From Saccopteryx bilineata (taxonomy: Eukaryota; Chordata; Mammalia; Chiroptera; Emballonuridae): DNA of 64,000 bases. The position numbers were made by a program, and so were the translations under genes. Position 1 is the first letter of the stretch, and each line of letters opens with the position of its first letter. Below the pieces are notes generated by a model. The model ran no database searches. It was not told where the DNA came from and saw only the letters and a program-made list of their open reading frames with translations. The stretch is from NCBI RefSeq assembly GCF_036850765.1, contig NC_089498.1, positions 50,209,795 to 50,273,794 of the forward strand, read 5' to 3'. Below are positions 1-10,627 of the stretch, piece after piece.

Positions 1-795
1 TTCTCATGAAGCCTTCCTTCATGAGAAGTTGTGGGCATAGTAGCAATATATTTGGCAAGTCTACAATAGCACAAAAGGTACAATTGAAAATTAATGGTTC
101 AAGTTCCTTGAAGAGCTTGGGAGGGGATGGAACCAAGAGCACTGACAGAAAATTTGATTTGAACCGGAAGGAAAGGAGAGGAGATTGGAAAGATGCATGC
201 ATATACGCATAACTTTGCTGGTCTAACAGCAGAGAATTCTTGGCTTTCAAGCCTGGTAAACTCAGTTTCCTCAGTGACACGTAGGCAAAAATTGTCTGAA
301 GAGATGGGGGAATGAGTTAAATCTTAGAGAATTTTTGGAAATGGATTAAGTTTGCATCTGAGAGAAATGGAAAAGTAAAGGGAAAGGATTTGAGAAGAAT
401 AGGAAACAAGTTAAAAGTTGGATGGTCAGCTCTGAAGATATGAGAATGGAAGACTTGAATCTGCTGCGCCTTTCAGAGTGGAAAAGAAAAAGTTGAACTC
501 TGTTGTTCTACATTATTTTAATTTGCCCCAAGTAGAATTTTTTTTTTATTCAACCCACTACCTTAAAGAATAGGGTAGATTATTTTTGCCCGTTTATTCA
601 TAGAACTTCTGAAATAGGCATTCCATTTTAAGATGGCATGATTTCATATAGTATTTTAAATTACAGCTGTCTGCTATATTTTTTAAGAGGTTATTTAAAA
701 AGATGGTTTTCTGGTGAATAACCAATAAAGGAAAAAGCCAAATTCTCTGGTGAAAAGAATTCTCTGTCTATGTAAACACAGAAAATATTAAGAAT
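1..795. other. Unique AT-rich DNA, no gene seen
   Basis: No repeat family, RNA gene or convincing coding region was recognised here. The 68-codon reading frame at 6-212 has no recognisable motif and is within chance expectation. Confidence 0.5.
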
Positions 796-799
796 TTGG

Positions 800-935
800 T
801 TTCTACTGACTCTGGGCGAGGGGTATGCAACATAATTTAATGACAAGATAACCTAGACATGTTTTCTTTGAATATATGTACCCTGATTTATTAATGTCAT
901 CCCATTAACATTAATAAAAATTTATTTAAAAAAAA
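800..935 (+). mobile_element. L1 3' end fragment
   Basis: The segment matches the reverse complement of the L1 tail at 43.07-43.21 kb (GGTATGCAACATAAT..., then GTACCCTGATTTATTAATGTCA, then an A-rich tail). It is therefore the last part of an L1 3' untranslated region in sense orientation, ending in oligo-A near 935. Confidence 0.7.
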
Positions 936-944
936 TTTTTGGTT

Positions 945-1128
945 TCTAAATTCCAGCTTCATCACTTAATATCTGTGAGATCTTGAGCAAGTTAGTCTTT
1001 TGCCTCAATTTGTTTTTTTCTATAGAGTGGGGATAATACCTATGTCATGGGATTGTTGAGAGGACTAAACAATTTACATAAAGACTTTATATAGTTCCTG
1101 GCCCCAAATAAATTCTAGTTACTTTTAA
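945..1128 (+). mobile_element. MIR SINE (ancient)
   Basis: The order 'TGAGCAAGTTAGTC', 'TGCCTCAATTTG', 'GGGGATAATACCTA', 'GGGATTGTTGAGAGGA' follows the core of the mammalian MIR element. It is diverged, as expected for an element shared by all mammals. Confidence 0.75.
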
Positions 1129-1290
1129 CTCTTTGAGTAGTGAGTTTTTTTCATGCTCGCTGACCCCCAGAAGTGAGTGTTTTTTTTTCAAAAAATGAAA
1201 TGAGTTTCAGTTACAGTTTTATTAACTTAAAATCATGTTTATTTGATACCTAACTTATGGAAACAATAAGATACATTTGCCTTTTTTTAA

Positions 1291-1891
1291 AAATTTTTAT
1301 TAACTTATTTATTTTATTTTATTTTTTTTCATTTTTCTGAAGCTGGAAACAGGGAGAGACAGTCAGACAGACTCCCGCATGCATCCGACCGGGATCCACT
1401 CGGCACGCCCACCATGGGGCGACGCTCTGCCCACCAGGGGGCAATGCTCTGCCCATCCTGGGTGTCGCCATGTTGCGACCAGAGCCACTCTAGCGCCTGA
1501 GGCAGAGGCCACAGAGCCATCCCCAGCGCCCGGGCCATCTTTGCTCCAATGGGGCCTTGGCTGCAGGAGAGGAAGAGAGAGACAGAGAGGAAAGCGCGGC
1601 GGAGGGGTGGAGAAGCAAATGGGCGCTTCTCCTATGTGCCCTGGCCGGGAATCGAACCCGGGTCCTCCGCATGCTAGGCCGACGCTCTACCGCTGAGCCA
1701 ACCGGCCAGGGCAACTTATTTATTTTAGAGAGGAGAGAGAGAGACAGAATGGAGAGACAGAGAGAGAAGGGGGAGGAGCTGGAAGCATCGACTCCCATAT
1801 GTGCCTTGACTAGGCAAGCCCAGGGTTTCAAACCGGCGACCTCAGCATTTCCAGGTCGACGCTTTATCCACTGCGCCACCACAGGTCAGGC
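1291..1891 (-). mobile_element. Type B SINE interrupted by a type C SINE
   Basis: The short tRNA-derived SINE lies in reverse orientation, ending in the complement of GCCTGACCTGTGGTGGCGCAG. Its target duplication CATTTGCCTTTTTTTAA is at 1274-1290 and 1892-1908. The A tail of this SINE has been entered by a type C SINE. Confidence 0.85.
1318..1712 (-). mobile_element. Type C SINE (VES-like), nested
   Basis: Long tRNA-headed SINE in reverse orientation; the complement of GGCCCTGGCCGGTTGGCTC is at its right end. It is flanked by copies of AACTTATTTATTTTA that belong to the A tail of the type B SINE around it. The apparent open frames here are SINE sequence, not genes. Confidence 0.9.
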
Positions 1892-1908
1892 CATTTGCCT
1901 TTTTTTAA

Positions 1909-2777
1909 TGTTGCCTTACACATTTTTAAAATAAAAATTTTTTTACGATCGTACTCTGGATGGTCAGGAGGCATGAAGACGTACATGATGTTTGTACTAC
2001 TCAAAGGGTTAAGCAGCAGTTGAGTGTTTTTTTTTTTTTTTTATGCAGCCTTCAGTCTTCCATTGAAAAGGAAAATGCATTCAGCATTAGAGTTTCTTAT
2101 TATCACTTCTCCTTTAACCAAACTGACAAATGGTCAGTTATACATAGATATCTATTATCTCATAGCTGCATTAAGCAACTAAAATTGTGCCTATGCCAAG
2201 AAGGTTTAAATTCTAGTGTCTTAATACCCTAATGTTTCATCTTTCCTTTGCCAATTATCGACTTAGTTCTTTTTATTATTGCAGTCGAAGAAGTCAACAG
2301 AAGAGTGGTCCATGTGTATGGACAGGGCTTGAGTGATCCATGCTTCAACAGCATTCCCCTCAACCTTCCTTGAATGTAAAAGGCTGCATGGATCACAAGC
2401 TTCATAGATTATGCAATGCCTTTGCTCAAAAGGAACCGCATAGTCACTGACAGCTAACCGCTACATTGTTCCCCAGCGTATCAAAGCTAAGCTGAGTTGT
2501 TTAAATCGTGTTTCATGGGCTGGCTTTTAGCTCGGCGGTTCCTTCGTGTCAAGTTCACTTGCTAAATTGTGTTTCAACTTAGAAATAGAACTTCATTGAA
2601 CCGCACAACAGCAATGGAATTGACCTTCTTTATTACACTTTGTAAAGGCCCTGAATTGGAAAATAAAACAAGGACAGAGTTCAGTGCCCTGAGTCAAAGG
2701 CCACAGTGCCTTTACTGCCAACCAAAAGTACTGAAGATGGTACTGTGCTGAATGCAGCACAATAGGGATAGAATTAG
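1909..2777. other. Unique DNA, higher complexity at 2280-2760
   Basis: A poly-T run lies at about 2027-2042. The part from 2280 on is less AT-rich, holds several CpGs, and starts after a TTTTTATTATTGCAG tract that resembles a splice acceptor. No reading frame over 77 codons spans it, and I cannot name it. Confidence 0.35.
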
Positions 2778-2788
2778 TGTTGGGCAAA

Positions 2789-3752
2789 TGTAGGCCAGTA
2801 GTCATGGCCATTGCCACCATGCACATGCAGGTTCCTATTAGATTTGCGCAGATGGTAAAGATACAGTGGAGCCAAAAATTACTTTATTTCATTACTTTAT
2901 TCTAGCCTCGCACCGGCCAAGGAGAAAACACACAGTGCTCCAAATCCCTGACACATTTTCCAGTTCCACAACCAGCAGAACCTTCTCTGGTTTTTTCTAG
3001 AATCAAAGGCCCCCACCAGTCTCAGTCACTTCTGGTTCCTCATCTGCACACCTTCTCCCTTCTCCTCTCTGCACAGATGGCTCCTCCTTCAGCACCCTGC
3101 CAGCTTGGCTTCCTTTTGCTTTCAGCATTCTGCCTTCTCTCTGCTCTCACTCTGCAAAAATGGCTTTTTTTCCTCTTTTTCTCTCTGTTCACTCTTTTCT
3201 AAATTTTTTGGTGCAAAAACCTCTCCTCCAGCAACATTAGATAACAATAGCTCTTCCCAAGCAGGAAGGTAATTAGCAATTTCGCAGATCACGTATCTGC
3301 TGTTGCCCAGTACCATTTTTTTAATGTTTTTTTTTCTTATTTATTTATTTATTTATTTATTTATTTTACAGAGACAGAGAGAGAGTCAGAGAGAAGGACA
3401 GATAGGGACAGACAGACAGGAATGGAGAGAGATGAGAGGCATCAATCATCAGTTTTTCATTGCGACATCTTAGTTGTTCATTGATTGCTTTCTCATATGT
3501 GCCTTGACTGCAGACTTCAGCAGACCGAGTAACCCCTTGCTCGAGCCAGCGACCTTGGGTCCAAGCTGATGAGCTTTGCTCAAACCAGATGAGCCCGTGC
3601 TCAAGCTGGCGACCTCGGGGTCTCGACCCTGGGTCTTCCGCATCCCAGTCTGATGCTCTATCCACTGCGCCACTGCCTGCCCAGTACCATTTTTAACAAT
3701 AAAAGTGAGCCAACTCAAAAAGCACAAATTTTACAAACTCATTTGCCCAACA
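2789..3752 (-). mobile_element. Family S solo LTR, nested, TSD GCAAA
   Basis: Reverse-oriented LTR bounded by TGTAGG at 2789 and GCCCAACA at 3752, with a perfect 5-bp target duplication GCAAA at 2784-2788 and 3753-3757. It has a type A SINE inside. Its start (minus strand) TGTTGGGCAAATGAGTTTGT matches the LTR at 16679. Confidence 0.9.
3321..3678 (-). mobile_element. Type A SINE inside the LTR
   Basis: Long Rhin-like SINE in reverse orientation, flanked by a perfect 16-bp target duplication GCCCAGTACCATTTTT at 3305-3320 and 3679-3694. Confidence 0.9.
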
Positions 3753-3986
3753 GCAAACCAATGTGTTTCAGATGTGAAACAAGTGTGTTTAGGTTTGCTT
3801 GCTTGTATTTGCATTGGCATGGGGCAGCGCCATGTGTGTGTAGTCGTTGGAAGGCTGAGTATGCTTGCCCTCAGGGTGACAGATTGCAAATTGCAGATTG
3901 CCCGCTGCTGTGGGGAGGGGTGATTGTTTGCTATTGTTTGGTGGAGAGTGGGTATTTCCACCCAGCCTGTTTTGCTGGTGAGTCTG

Positions 3987-3987
<1 letters not shown>

Positions 3988-4030
<43 letters not shown>
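3988..4030. repeat. (GA)n microsatellite in LTR
   Basis: Uninterrupted AG dinucleotide run inside the outer LTR. A similar GA run at 5787-5821 lies in another family S LTR. Confidence 0.95.
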
Positions 4031-4031
<1 letters not shown>

Positions 4032-4161
4032 GTGCTGAGGAGGGGTTTGGGAGCCCTGCTGAGGCTGGTGAGGGCCTTTGATTCTAGCAGGAACCAGAGA
4101 AGATTTTCCAGGCTGTGTAACCAGAGAATGTGTCAGAGGTTTGGGAGCTCTGAATGAGAGG

Positions 4162-4853
4162 TGTAAAGCCAGAAGCCAGGGCCAGGGCCACTATCACAGC
4201 AGCCTGGCCTATGCAGGTTCGCATTGGATTCGGACAGTCAGTAAAGAAACAAAGGAGCCAAAAGCAGATGGGCTGTCATCTTTAATTCTAGCTTGCACCC
4301 GGCAGGCAAGTAAAAAACACACACTGGGCTCCAAAACCCAATCACATTCAGTGCTCACAAAGCTACTGATTTATCTGAGTTTCCTAGAATCAAAGGTTTC
4401 TAGCTCACCAGCCTTATTCTCCTCAGTTCCCCATCTCCTTCCTTATCCCAGATACAAACTCTACACAAACTGGCATCTCACTCAGCACTCCGCCATCTTG
4501 GCTGCTTCTCCTGGCCTACTCCATGTGGCCTCCTTCTGCTCTCCTCTCTCCTCTAATGATAATCTCAGGAACCAAGAGCATAAGCTCCCGCTCCGGCCCC
4601 ATTTTATAGTGTAGAAATCCAAACTCTTAATCCAATATACAAAATAGGGAAGTCTCTAATACAAAGTCACTTCTGAGGCATGATTGGATTGTACCACCCC
4701 ACATCAAAAAAAGGGTGGGAAAGGCTTAATCCCAAAACCAAGCCCCAGGCTACAAGGATTCTCAACACACATTAATATCACCTGGGCGATGGCCTCCTCG
4801 TGGGCAGCGTAATCTTTAACAAAATGAGCATAATACATTTTGTCTGCCCAACA
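4162..4853 (-). mobile_element. Family S solo LTR, nested, TSD AGAGG
   Basis: A 692-bp reverse-oriented LTR from TGTAAAGCC to TGCCCAACA, with a perfect 5-bp target duplication AGAGG at 4157-4161 and 4854-4858. The minus strand reads ACACTATAAAATGGGG, a TATA box, near 4600. The outer LTR resumes directly after it. The 178-codon frame at 4078-4614 on the other strand is a by-product of this repeat. Confidence 0.95.
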
Positions 4854-5009
4854 AGAGGGAAGTGGTCTTCCCTGCCTGTTAGCTCATCCGCCTTTATGAG
4901 ACTTTAATAAATGGAATGGCCCACCATTTTCTGGCTGCACAGTTCTTTTACTGTCTGCCGGAATCCAGTGGGAACCTGCTTGGCCATGGTGGTGGCCACT
5001 GGCCTTGCA

Positions 5010-5575
5010 ATGAGCAATTCTGATTAATCAATAGGTGGGGACATTTGAGCTACTTTGCTTGTCCTTTAATCTGCTCTAAAGAAGTTCCCCTTTCTGACTT
5101 CCTCATACCCTTGTCTTCATTCTCTTCTCTGCTTCCTGACTTCCTCATTCTTGCCCCTGCTTCTATTTTATGTATATCAGTAAATGCTGTGCGGACTGGA
5201 GGTCAGTGCCACCTCATGAAACCTGTATAGGGGATGGTGAGGGGTCTCCCCTAGGTCCCTCGGTGCAAGCCACATGGTCTCCAAGAAGTCATTGTGTATG
5301 TGACAATATCCTGCTAAGGCAGTTATTTTATAGTGATAAAACCCTCCTAGTTGCCTGATACATCCGAGGATTTTGATGTTGTGAATTCTTCCTTCTCATC
5401 AAATGTTTGTTCTAAACCCACAGAGCTATATGAGAAAGAAAATACAAAATTATGGTGAATTTAAATTACTTATATTTGTTCTATGCTTTGCCATTCCCAT
5501 TTAATAGGGATAAACTGTAGCTATTCACTTTCTAATTCCATTCTGTAATGATTTTCCTACACAAGCGAGCATAGT
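5010..5575. other. Unique DNA, no gene seen
   Basis: No repeat or coding signal was recognised between two LTRs. Confidence 0.5.
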
Positions 5576-5782
5576 TGCTGTCGGGCAGATAAGTTCTTTT
5601 TTCTCACCTTATTGTTAAAGATGGCCGCTGCTCTCACGTGGTGATGCTCTCACGTGATATAGCTGATTGCCCTTCTTGCTTGGGAAGGGGCTTGGTTGTG
5701 CTAATGTGTGTTGCAGTAGGGACTTTTGCACCAAAAGTTTTAAAAGGAGGAGCTAGGAGGCCATTTTGAAGAGAGAAACCAC

Positions 5783-5786
<4 letters not shown>

Positions 5787-5821
<35 letters not shown>
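5787..5821. repeat. (GA)n microsatellite
   Basis: Pure GA run within the LTR, the source of a serine/leucine-repeat reading frame on the other strand that is not a gene. Confidence 0.95.
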
Positions 5822-5823
<2 letters not shown>

Positions 5824-5877
5824 CCCATGTTGTAGCAGGGCAGGGAGGCCACATGGAGGAGGCAACCAAAATGGCAG

Positions 5878-6223
5878 TGTAAGGTATTTTTCCCCACCAA
5901 AGAAGAAGGAAGGGGTGTAGCCACGAAATGTGGATAAGCAAAAGCTTTATTGAGTACAGCACTTCTGGACGGTGTTCACTGGTCCGGGGGACACGGGCCA
6001 GGGAAGTCACACAGAGAAAACCATGTGGGGGAAATTTAAAGGGTCATTAGGGTGGTCGAGCTAATATTACGTGGCAAAATTTCATTGGCTGACAGACAGT
6101 CGCTCTTTTCCAAAGGACTCCTGGGAAGTTTCTTTTGGCACACATGGGTGTGGGTAGTTCCAACCAAAGTTTCTGGGTCTGGGTTCCTCACGTGACCTTT
6201 CCCCATTGTCCACTGACCTTACA
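5878..6223 (-). repeat. ERV-A 3' LTR
   Basis: 346-bp LTR with TG...CA ends. Its pair is 8262-8609. Confidence 0.9.
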
Positions 6224-6289
6224 TTCCAACCTTTTGTGTTAAATAGGGGCACCGCGATTCATCTGGCTACTTCCTGATGGTTAGGGGTG

Positions 6290-6744
6290 TCATGGGGAAG
6301 GGAGGTCGTAAGGTGGTGGTTTTGAGGGGAATTGGGAGGAACATCTGTTTGACTGTGACTCAAGAAACTTCGCGGATATGGTCCTGTAAGAATTTAAAGC
6401 AATAGGAGGATTTGCAGGGTCCAGCCTTTTGGTGAGCCAGAGATGGGTAGGGCCCAGTGGTTCTGACTGCCAGCGGTCCTGCATGAGGGCAAGCTTGAGG
6501 CAAAACTGCATATCAGGAGTGGCATACAAAGGGGAAAAACTGTATGTCAGGAGTGGCGTAAGAAGGGGAAAGGAAGAGGTCCCATCCATTCCCATAACCG
6601 AGACCTGTGAGGGAGCTGGAGGTCTAGAGTGTGATGGCAAAACAGAGAAGGTAGTCCCCGTGTCCACAAGAAATGAGATGGACTTACTTGTTTTTGTAGC
6701 ATTACCCTGGGTTTGGCGTGGGTGATGGGAGTCTTCAAGTCCAT
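6290..6744 (-). pseudogene. ERV-A protease remnant (pro)
   Basis: The minus strand encodes a Leu-Val-Asp-Thr-Gly motif at about 6656-6670, the active-site motif of retroviral aspartic proteases, followed by TFSVLPS. The coding sequence passes between two frames (6547-6744 and 6290-6667), so it is frameshifted. What follows towards 6290 is not recognisable as reverse transcriptase. The 3' LTR begins soon after, so most of pol and all of env are missing. Confidence 0.75.
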
Positions 6745-6767
6745 GTCAAGTCAGTCGTCCATGAGGC

Positions 6768-7402
6768 CTAGGAGTTTGATTGGTGGGCCTGCCTGGCTGG
6801 CTTGGCCTCCCATTTGGGTGGCTTGTCCTCTATGTAGAGGTGTCGAGGAATGGCCTGTTGCCCAAAGGGGCAATCGCTCTGCCAGTGACCGGGCTGCTTG
6901 CAGTCAGGGCAGGACTCAGTGAGCAGCTGTGGGCAGGGACCCTGCCAAGACCCGTGACCCTGCTTGCCACATTTAAAGCAAGCTCCTGGTGGGATCCTCC
7001 TTGCAGACAAGACTTGGTTTGGGCACCTCCTGTGCCTTGCCCCTGTTGCTCTGCTGGCCTCAGGGCTGCCACAAGAGCCTGGGTTTGGAGTGTTACCTTC
7101 TGCTGCATACGGGCCTGGCAAATAGACTCAGCCTTTTTTTACTAGCCGCGACTATTAAAAACTTTAAATGCCATGTTCACAGGTCTCAGATAGGGGTTTA
7201 GGGGCTGAGAATAAGAGGAGGGGGGCTCCTGGGGAGCCCGGCACCCAGATCCGGCCGGAAACACCGGAGCCAGAGGCAGGACAGGGACAGGCCTTCCTGC
7301 AAGAAGACCAGGGTTGGGCCGTGGGGTCAGGATCCCTGCAAACCTGCATGAGAGCCAATGCCTGGCGAAGGATGACCTGATGGAGGAGGGGCTTAAGAAC
7401 AC
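6768..7402 (-). pseudogene. ERV-A gag remnant with zinc knuckles
   Basis: A frame at 6768-7121 carries a perfect retroviral CCHC knuckle (CPDCKQPGHWQSDC, C-x2-C-x4-H-x4-C). Before it is a degraded one (CFKCGKQGHGSWQGPC) with two extra residues before the last Cys. Upstream, at 7142-7402, is a proline-rich stretch ending KVFNSRG, typical of the region between matrix and capsid in class I ERV Gag. The capsid between the two is mostly missing. Confidence 0.75.
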
Positions 7403-8241
7403 AGTAGAGAAGGGAGGGACCCCTGGCCAGCAGGGGAGGAGAAAGAGAGAATGGTATTTGCAGGTGAATAAAAACTGGATCCTGTGAAGGGAGGGCAGGT
7501 GGCTCCCGGAGAGAAGAGACCTGAGCGAAAGAAGTCCGCAGAGGGACCAGAGAGGGGTCTCAAGAGAGAGGCACCCCAGGGGTCAGGAAGGAGGAGATGA
7601 GAGTTGGGGGTCGGGCAAAGGAGGAAAGATCAGAAGTGGAGGGTTTAAGTGAGGGTTCTCTGGCCAAAAAGGGCCTGCACCGTGGAGCGGGTGGCACAGA
7701 GATTAGGACGGGAGTGCAAATACTAGAGGCCCTGAATGTAAGGGATCTCCAACCAGCTCCCAGTTCTTTTGGTGATAGTTAAATTGGTGAGGGTGTTAAA
7801 ATCAAAAGTCCCTTCAGGAGACTACCTGGTTCAATTATCCAGTGGGTTCTCTGGCCTGGCCACAGTGGAGAAGAAGAATAGTTTCTTCTTCTTTAGGGAG
7901 AGAAGGTACTCCAGGAGCCTGTGCCTCTATGGCCGCCCTCAGTCCTTGAAGTGGTCAGAGATGAGAATTGGCATCCCACAACTCAAGCTCTGGCCACCGG
8001 ATGGTTAAGTAAAGTGGATGTGCCCGGGACGTCTCCACGGGCACACACGCGCTCGGAACGGAAAAGCGGTCCCTGATGCAGCTGCAGTTTCGGACATGGA
8101 GTTCTTTTCGGTGAAAACAACTGAGGGGAGGCTGGAGGCAGGGGATTTACTGCACTGTGTGCTGAAGTGGTGGAAAGTCAGAGATCCTGGTTCTTCCTCG
8201 GAAGGGAAGGGGAGAGGAGTGGTCCTGTGGACTTCAACTCC
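7403..8241 (-). pseudogene. ERV-A leader and 5' gag region
   Basis: The stretch between the primer site and the proline-rich gag segment. It has no long frame but lies where leader and matrix coding belong. Stops and shifts interrupt it. Confidence 0.45.
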
Positions 8242-8259
8242 TCCTGGGTGTCAGCACCA
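8242..8259 (-). promoter_or_regulatory. ERV-A primer-binding site (tRNA-Phe-like)
   Basis: Two bases inside the 5' LTR, the minus strand reads TGGTGCTGACACCCAGGA. The complement of the tRNA-Phe 3' end is TGGTGCCGAAACCCGGGA, so three of 18 bases differ. ERV-C in this window has the exact form. Confidence 0.7.
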
Positions 8260-8261
8260 AA

Positions 8262-8609
8262 TGTAAGGTATTTTACCCCACCGAGGAAGAAGGAAGGGGC
8301 GTAGTCACAAAGTGTGGAATAATAAAAGCTTTATTTAGTACATCACTTCCTGGATGATGTTCCCTGGTCCCGGGGACAGAGGCCAGGGAAGTCGCATGGA
8401 TGAAACTGTGTGGGGAATATTTAAAGGGTCGTTAGGGTGGTCGAGCTAATATGATGTGGCAAAATTTCATTGGCTGACAGACGGTCACTCTTTTCCAAAG
8501 GACTCCTGGGAAGTTTCTTTTGGCACGCATGGTGTGGGCAGTTCTAGCCAAAGTTCCCGGGTCTGATTCCTCATGTGACCTTTCCCCATTGTCCCCCACT
8601 GACCTTACA
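8262..8609 (-). repeat. ERV-A 5' LTR
   Basis: 348-bp LTR with TG...CA ends. On the minus strand it has a TATA-like TTTAAATA box (about 8424-8433), and AATAAA at 8330-8335 as polyadenylation signal. Confidence 0.9.
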
Positions 8610-8686
8610 GGCAGAATGCTGAAGGAGAAGCCAGTTTGTGCAGGAGAAGGAGATGGGGAACAGAGGTTATTAAGACTAGTGAGGCT

Positions 8687-9025
8687 GCCTGACCAGGCAG
8701 TGGTGCAGTGGATAAAGTGTCGGACTGGGATGCGGAAAGACCCAGGTTCGAGACCCCGAGGTTGCCAGCTTAAGCATGGGCTCATCTGGTTTGAGCAAAA
8801 GCTCACCAGCTTGGACCCAAGGTTGCTGGCTCCAGCAAGAGGTTACTCAGTCTGCTGAAGGTCCACGGTCAAGGCGCATATGAGAAAGCAATCAATGAAC
8901 AACTAAGGCATCACAATGCACAACAAAAAACTAATGATTGATGCTTCTCATCTCTCTGTTCCTGTCTGTCTGTCCCTGTCTATCTCTCTCTCTCTGACTC
9001 TCTCTTGGTCTCTGTTTAAAAAAAA
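8687..9025 (+). mobile_element. Type A SINE in family S LTR
   Basis: Full-length Rhin-like SINE with target duplication AGACTAGTGAGGCT at 8673-8686 and 9026-9039. Confidence 0.95.
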
Positions 9026-9489
9026 AGACTAGTGAGGCTATTAGGCCTTTGATTCTAGGAAAACTGGAAAAATTCTCCTGGTTGTGGAACTGGAGGAACA
9101 TGTGAGTAGGTTTTGACACCTCATGTGTTTGTTTTTACTCATTGACCAGTACGAGTCTAGAATAAAGGAAAATGGTCCACCAGTTTTTGGCTCCACTGTT
9201 TCTTTATGATCAATCTGGATTAAATACAAACCTGCATGGGCCAGGTGGCTGTGATGTTGGCTGTGGCTATTGGCCTTACAATTACTCAGAAACATAATTT
9301 TCTCTAGAACCTTTCTCCATAAAAAATATATTGTTATCCCATTACAGTGATAAAGTATGGGTTCCCAGTACTGGAAAAAATCCCTTTTCTTTCTTGTAAT
9401 TTTTAAGAATAAGTATAGAAAAAAAGAATTGTGTTTTAACATATTTTTATCTGAAATGTGAGTATTCCAAAATTTAAAAATCTCTTTAA

Positions 9490-10504
9490 GCCTGACCAGG
9501 CAGTGGTGAAGTGGATAGACTGTCGGTCTGGGATGCACAGGACTCAGGTTCAAGACCCCAAGGTTGCCAGCTTGAGCGCGGGCTCATCTGGTTTGAGCAA
9601 AGCTCACCAACTTGGACCCAAGTTCACTGGCTCGAGCAAGGGGTTACTCAGTCTGCTGTAGCCCCACAGTCAAGGAATATATGAGAAAGCAATTAATGAA
9701 TGTTGGGCAGATAAAATGTATTATGCTCACTTTGTTAAAAATGGCGCTGCCCACGTGAGGCCATCGCCCAGGTGATAATGTGTGTTGAGAATCCTTGTAG
9801 CCTGGGGCTTGGTTTTGGGATTAAGCCTTTCCCACCCCATTTTGTAGTGGGGCGGTACAATCCAATCATGCCTCAGAGAAGTATCTTTGTATTAGAGACT
9901 TCCCTGTTTTGTATATTGGATTAAAGGTTGTGAAGCTACACTATAAAATAGGGCAGAATAGGAGCTTGCTCTCTTGGTTCCTGGGATGATTAGCATGAGA
10001 GAGCAGAGGGAGCAGAGCAGAGAGCAAAAAGAGCCCATGTGGCCAGGAGAAGCAGCCAAGATGGCGGAGTGCTGAGTGAGATGCCAGTTTGTGCAGAGTT
10101 TGTATCTGGGATAAGGAAGGAGATGGGGAACTGAGGAGAATAAGGCTGGTGAGCTAGAAACCTTTGATTCTAGGAAACTCTGATAAGTCAGTGGCTTTGT
10201 GAGCACTGAATGTGAGTGGGTTTTGGAGCCCAGTGTGTGTTTTTACTTGCCTGCCGGGTGCAAGCTAGAATTAAAGACTATGGCCCACCAGTTTGTGGCT
10301 CCATTGTTTCTTTACCGACTGTCCGAATCCAAAGCGAACCTGCATGGGCCAGGCTGCTTTGATAGTGGCAGCCGTGGCTCCTGGCTTTACAATGAACAAC
10401 TAAGGTGTCGCAATGAAAAACTAATGATTGATGCTTCTCATCTTTCTATCTCTCTTTGTTCCTGTCTGCCCCTATCTATCCCTCTCTCTGTCTCTGAAAA
10501 AAAA
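9490..10504 (+). mobile_element. Type A SINE split by a solo LTR
   Basis: SINE halves at 9490-9700 and 10392-10504, flanked by target duplication AATCTCTTTAAG (9478-9489 and 10505-10516). The solo LTR between them duplicated five bases of the SINE. Confidence 0.9.
9701..10391 (+). mobile_element. Family S solo LTR, TSD ATGAA (reference copy)
   Basis: A 691-bp LTR from TGTTGGGCAGATAAAATG to GGCTTTACA, with a perfect target duplication ATGAA at 9696-9700 and 10392-10396 inside a known SINE, so both ends are certain. TATAAAA is at 9942-9948 and ATTAAA, a likely polyadenylation signal, at 10270-10275. A CACGTG box lies near 9752. It defines the complete LTR of this family. Confidence 0.95.
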
Positions 10505-10627
10505 AATCTCTTTAAGCTATTGGATCTTTAAGACAATTGGCTAGCTGAGTTTAAAGTCTTCAGTGTTTTCTTATTCTAAAAGATGAAGAACTTTCAGGAA
10601 GAAAGTTTGCTATTAGTTCCTCATCAT

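Larger units (their letters stand above)
2778..5009 (+). mobile_element. Family S LTR (outer), carrying two nested LTRs
   Basis: The LTR starts TGTTGGGCAAA at 2778 and ends CCTTGCA at 5009. Its body is seen at 3753-4161 and 4854-5009. Flanks ATTAG (2773-2777) and ATGAG (5010-5014) differ at one base, fitting an old 5-bp target duplication. A solo LTR sits 11 bases into it and a second lies in its middle. The body holds AATAAA near 4910 in TTTAATAAATGG, a likely polyadenylation signal. A (GA)n run is at 3988-4030. Confidence 0.85.
5878..8609 (-). mobile_element. ERV-A: short provirus with gag and protease remnants
   Basis: Two LTRs in direct repeat (5878-6223 and 8262-8609) flank about 2.0 kb. 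The provirus has a perfect 5-bp target duplication GGCAG at 5873-5877 and 8610-8614 and interrupts a family S LTR. Read on the minus strand the order is 5' LTR, primer site, gag remnant, protease remnant, A/G-rich tract (AAAAGGTTGGAA, complement of 6224-6235), 3' LTR. There is no reverse transcriptase, integrase or env. By eye the two LTRs differ at very roughly one site in nine, so it is not recent. Confidence 0.9.
5576..9280 (+). mobile_element. Family S LTR split by provirus ERV-A
   Basis: The left part runs 5576-5877 (TGCTGTCGGGCAGATAAG) and the right part 8610-9280, ending GGCCTTACA. The parts join in the order seen in the uninterrupted LTR at 16679-17246. The left part has two TCACGTG boxes at about 5635 and 5652. 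The right part also holds a type A SINE. Target duplication of this LTR itself was not convincing. Confidence 0.8.

Noticed and set aside
4078..4614. 178-codon plus-strand frame
   Set aside because: Crosses the boundary of a reverse solo LTR, so it is accidental.
8694..8765. tRNA-like A and B boxes at many positions
   Set aside because: These are the tRNA-derived heads of SINEs; bodies, tails and target duplications show they are not tRNA genes.
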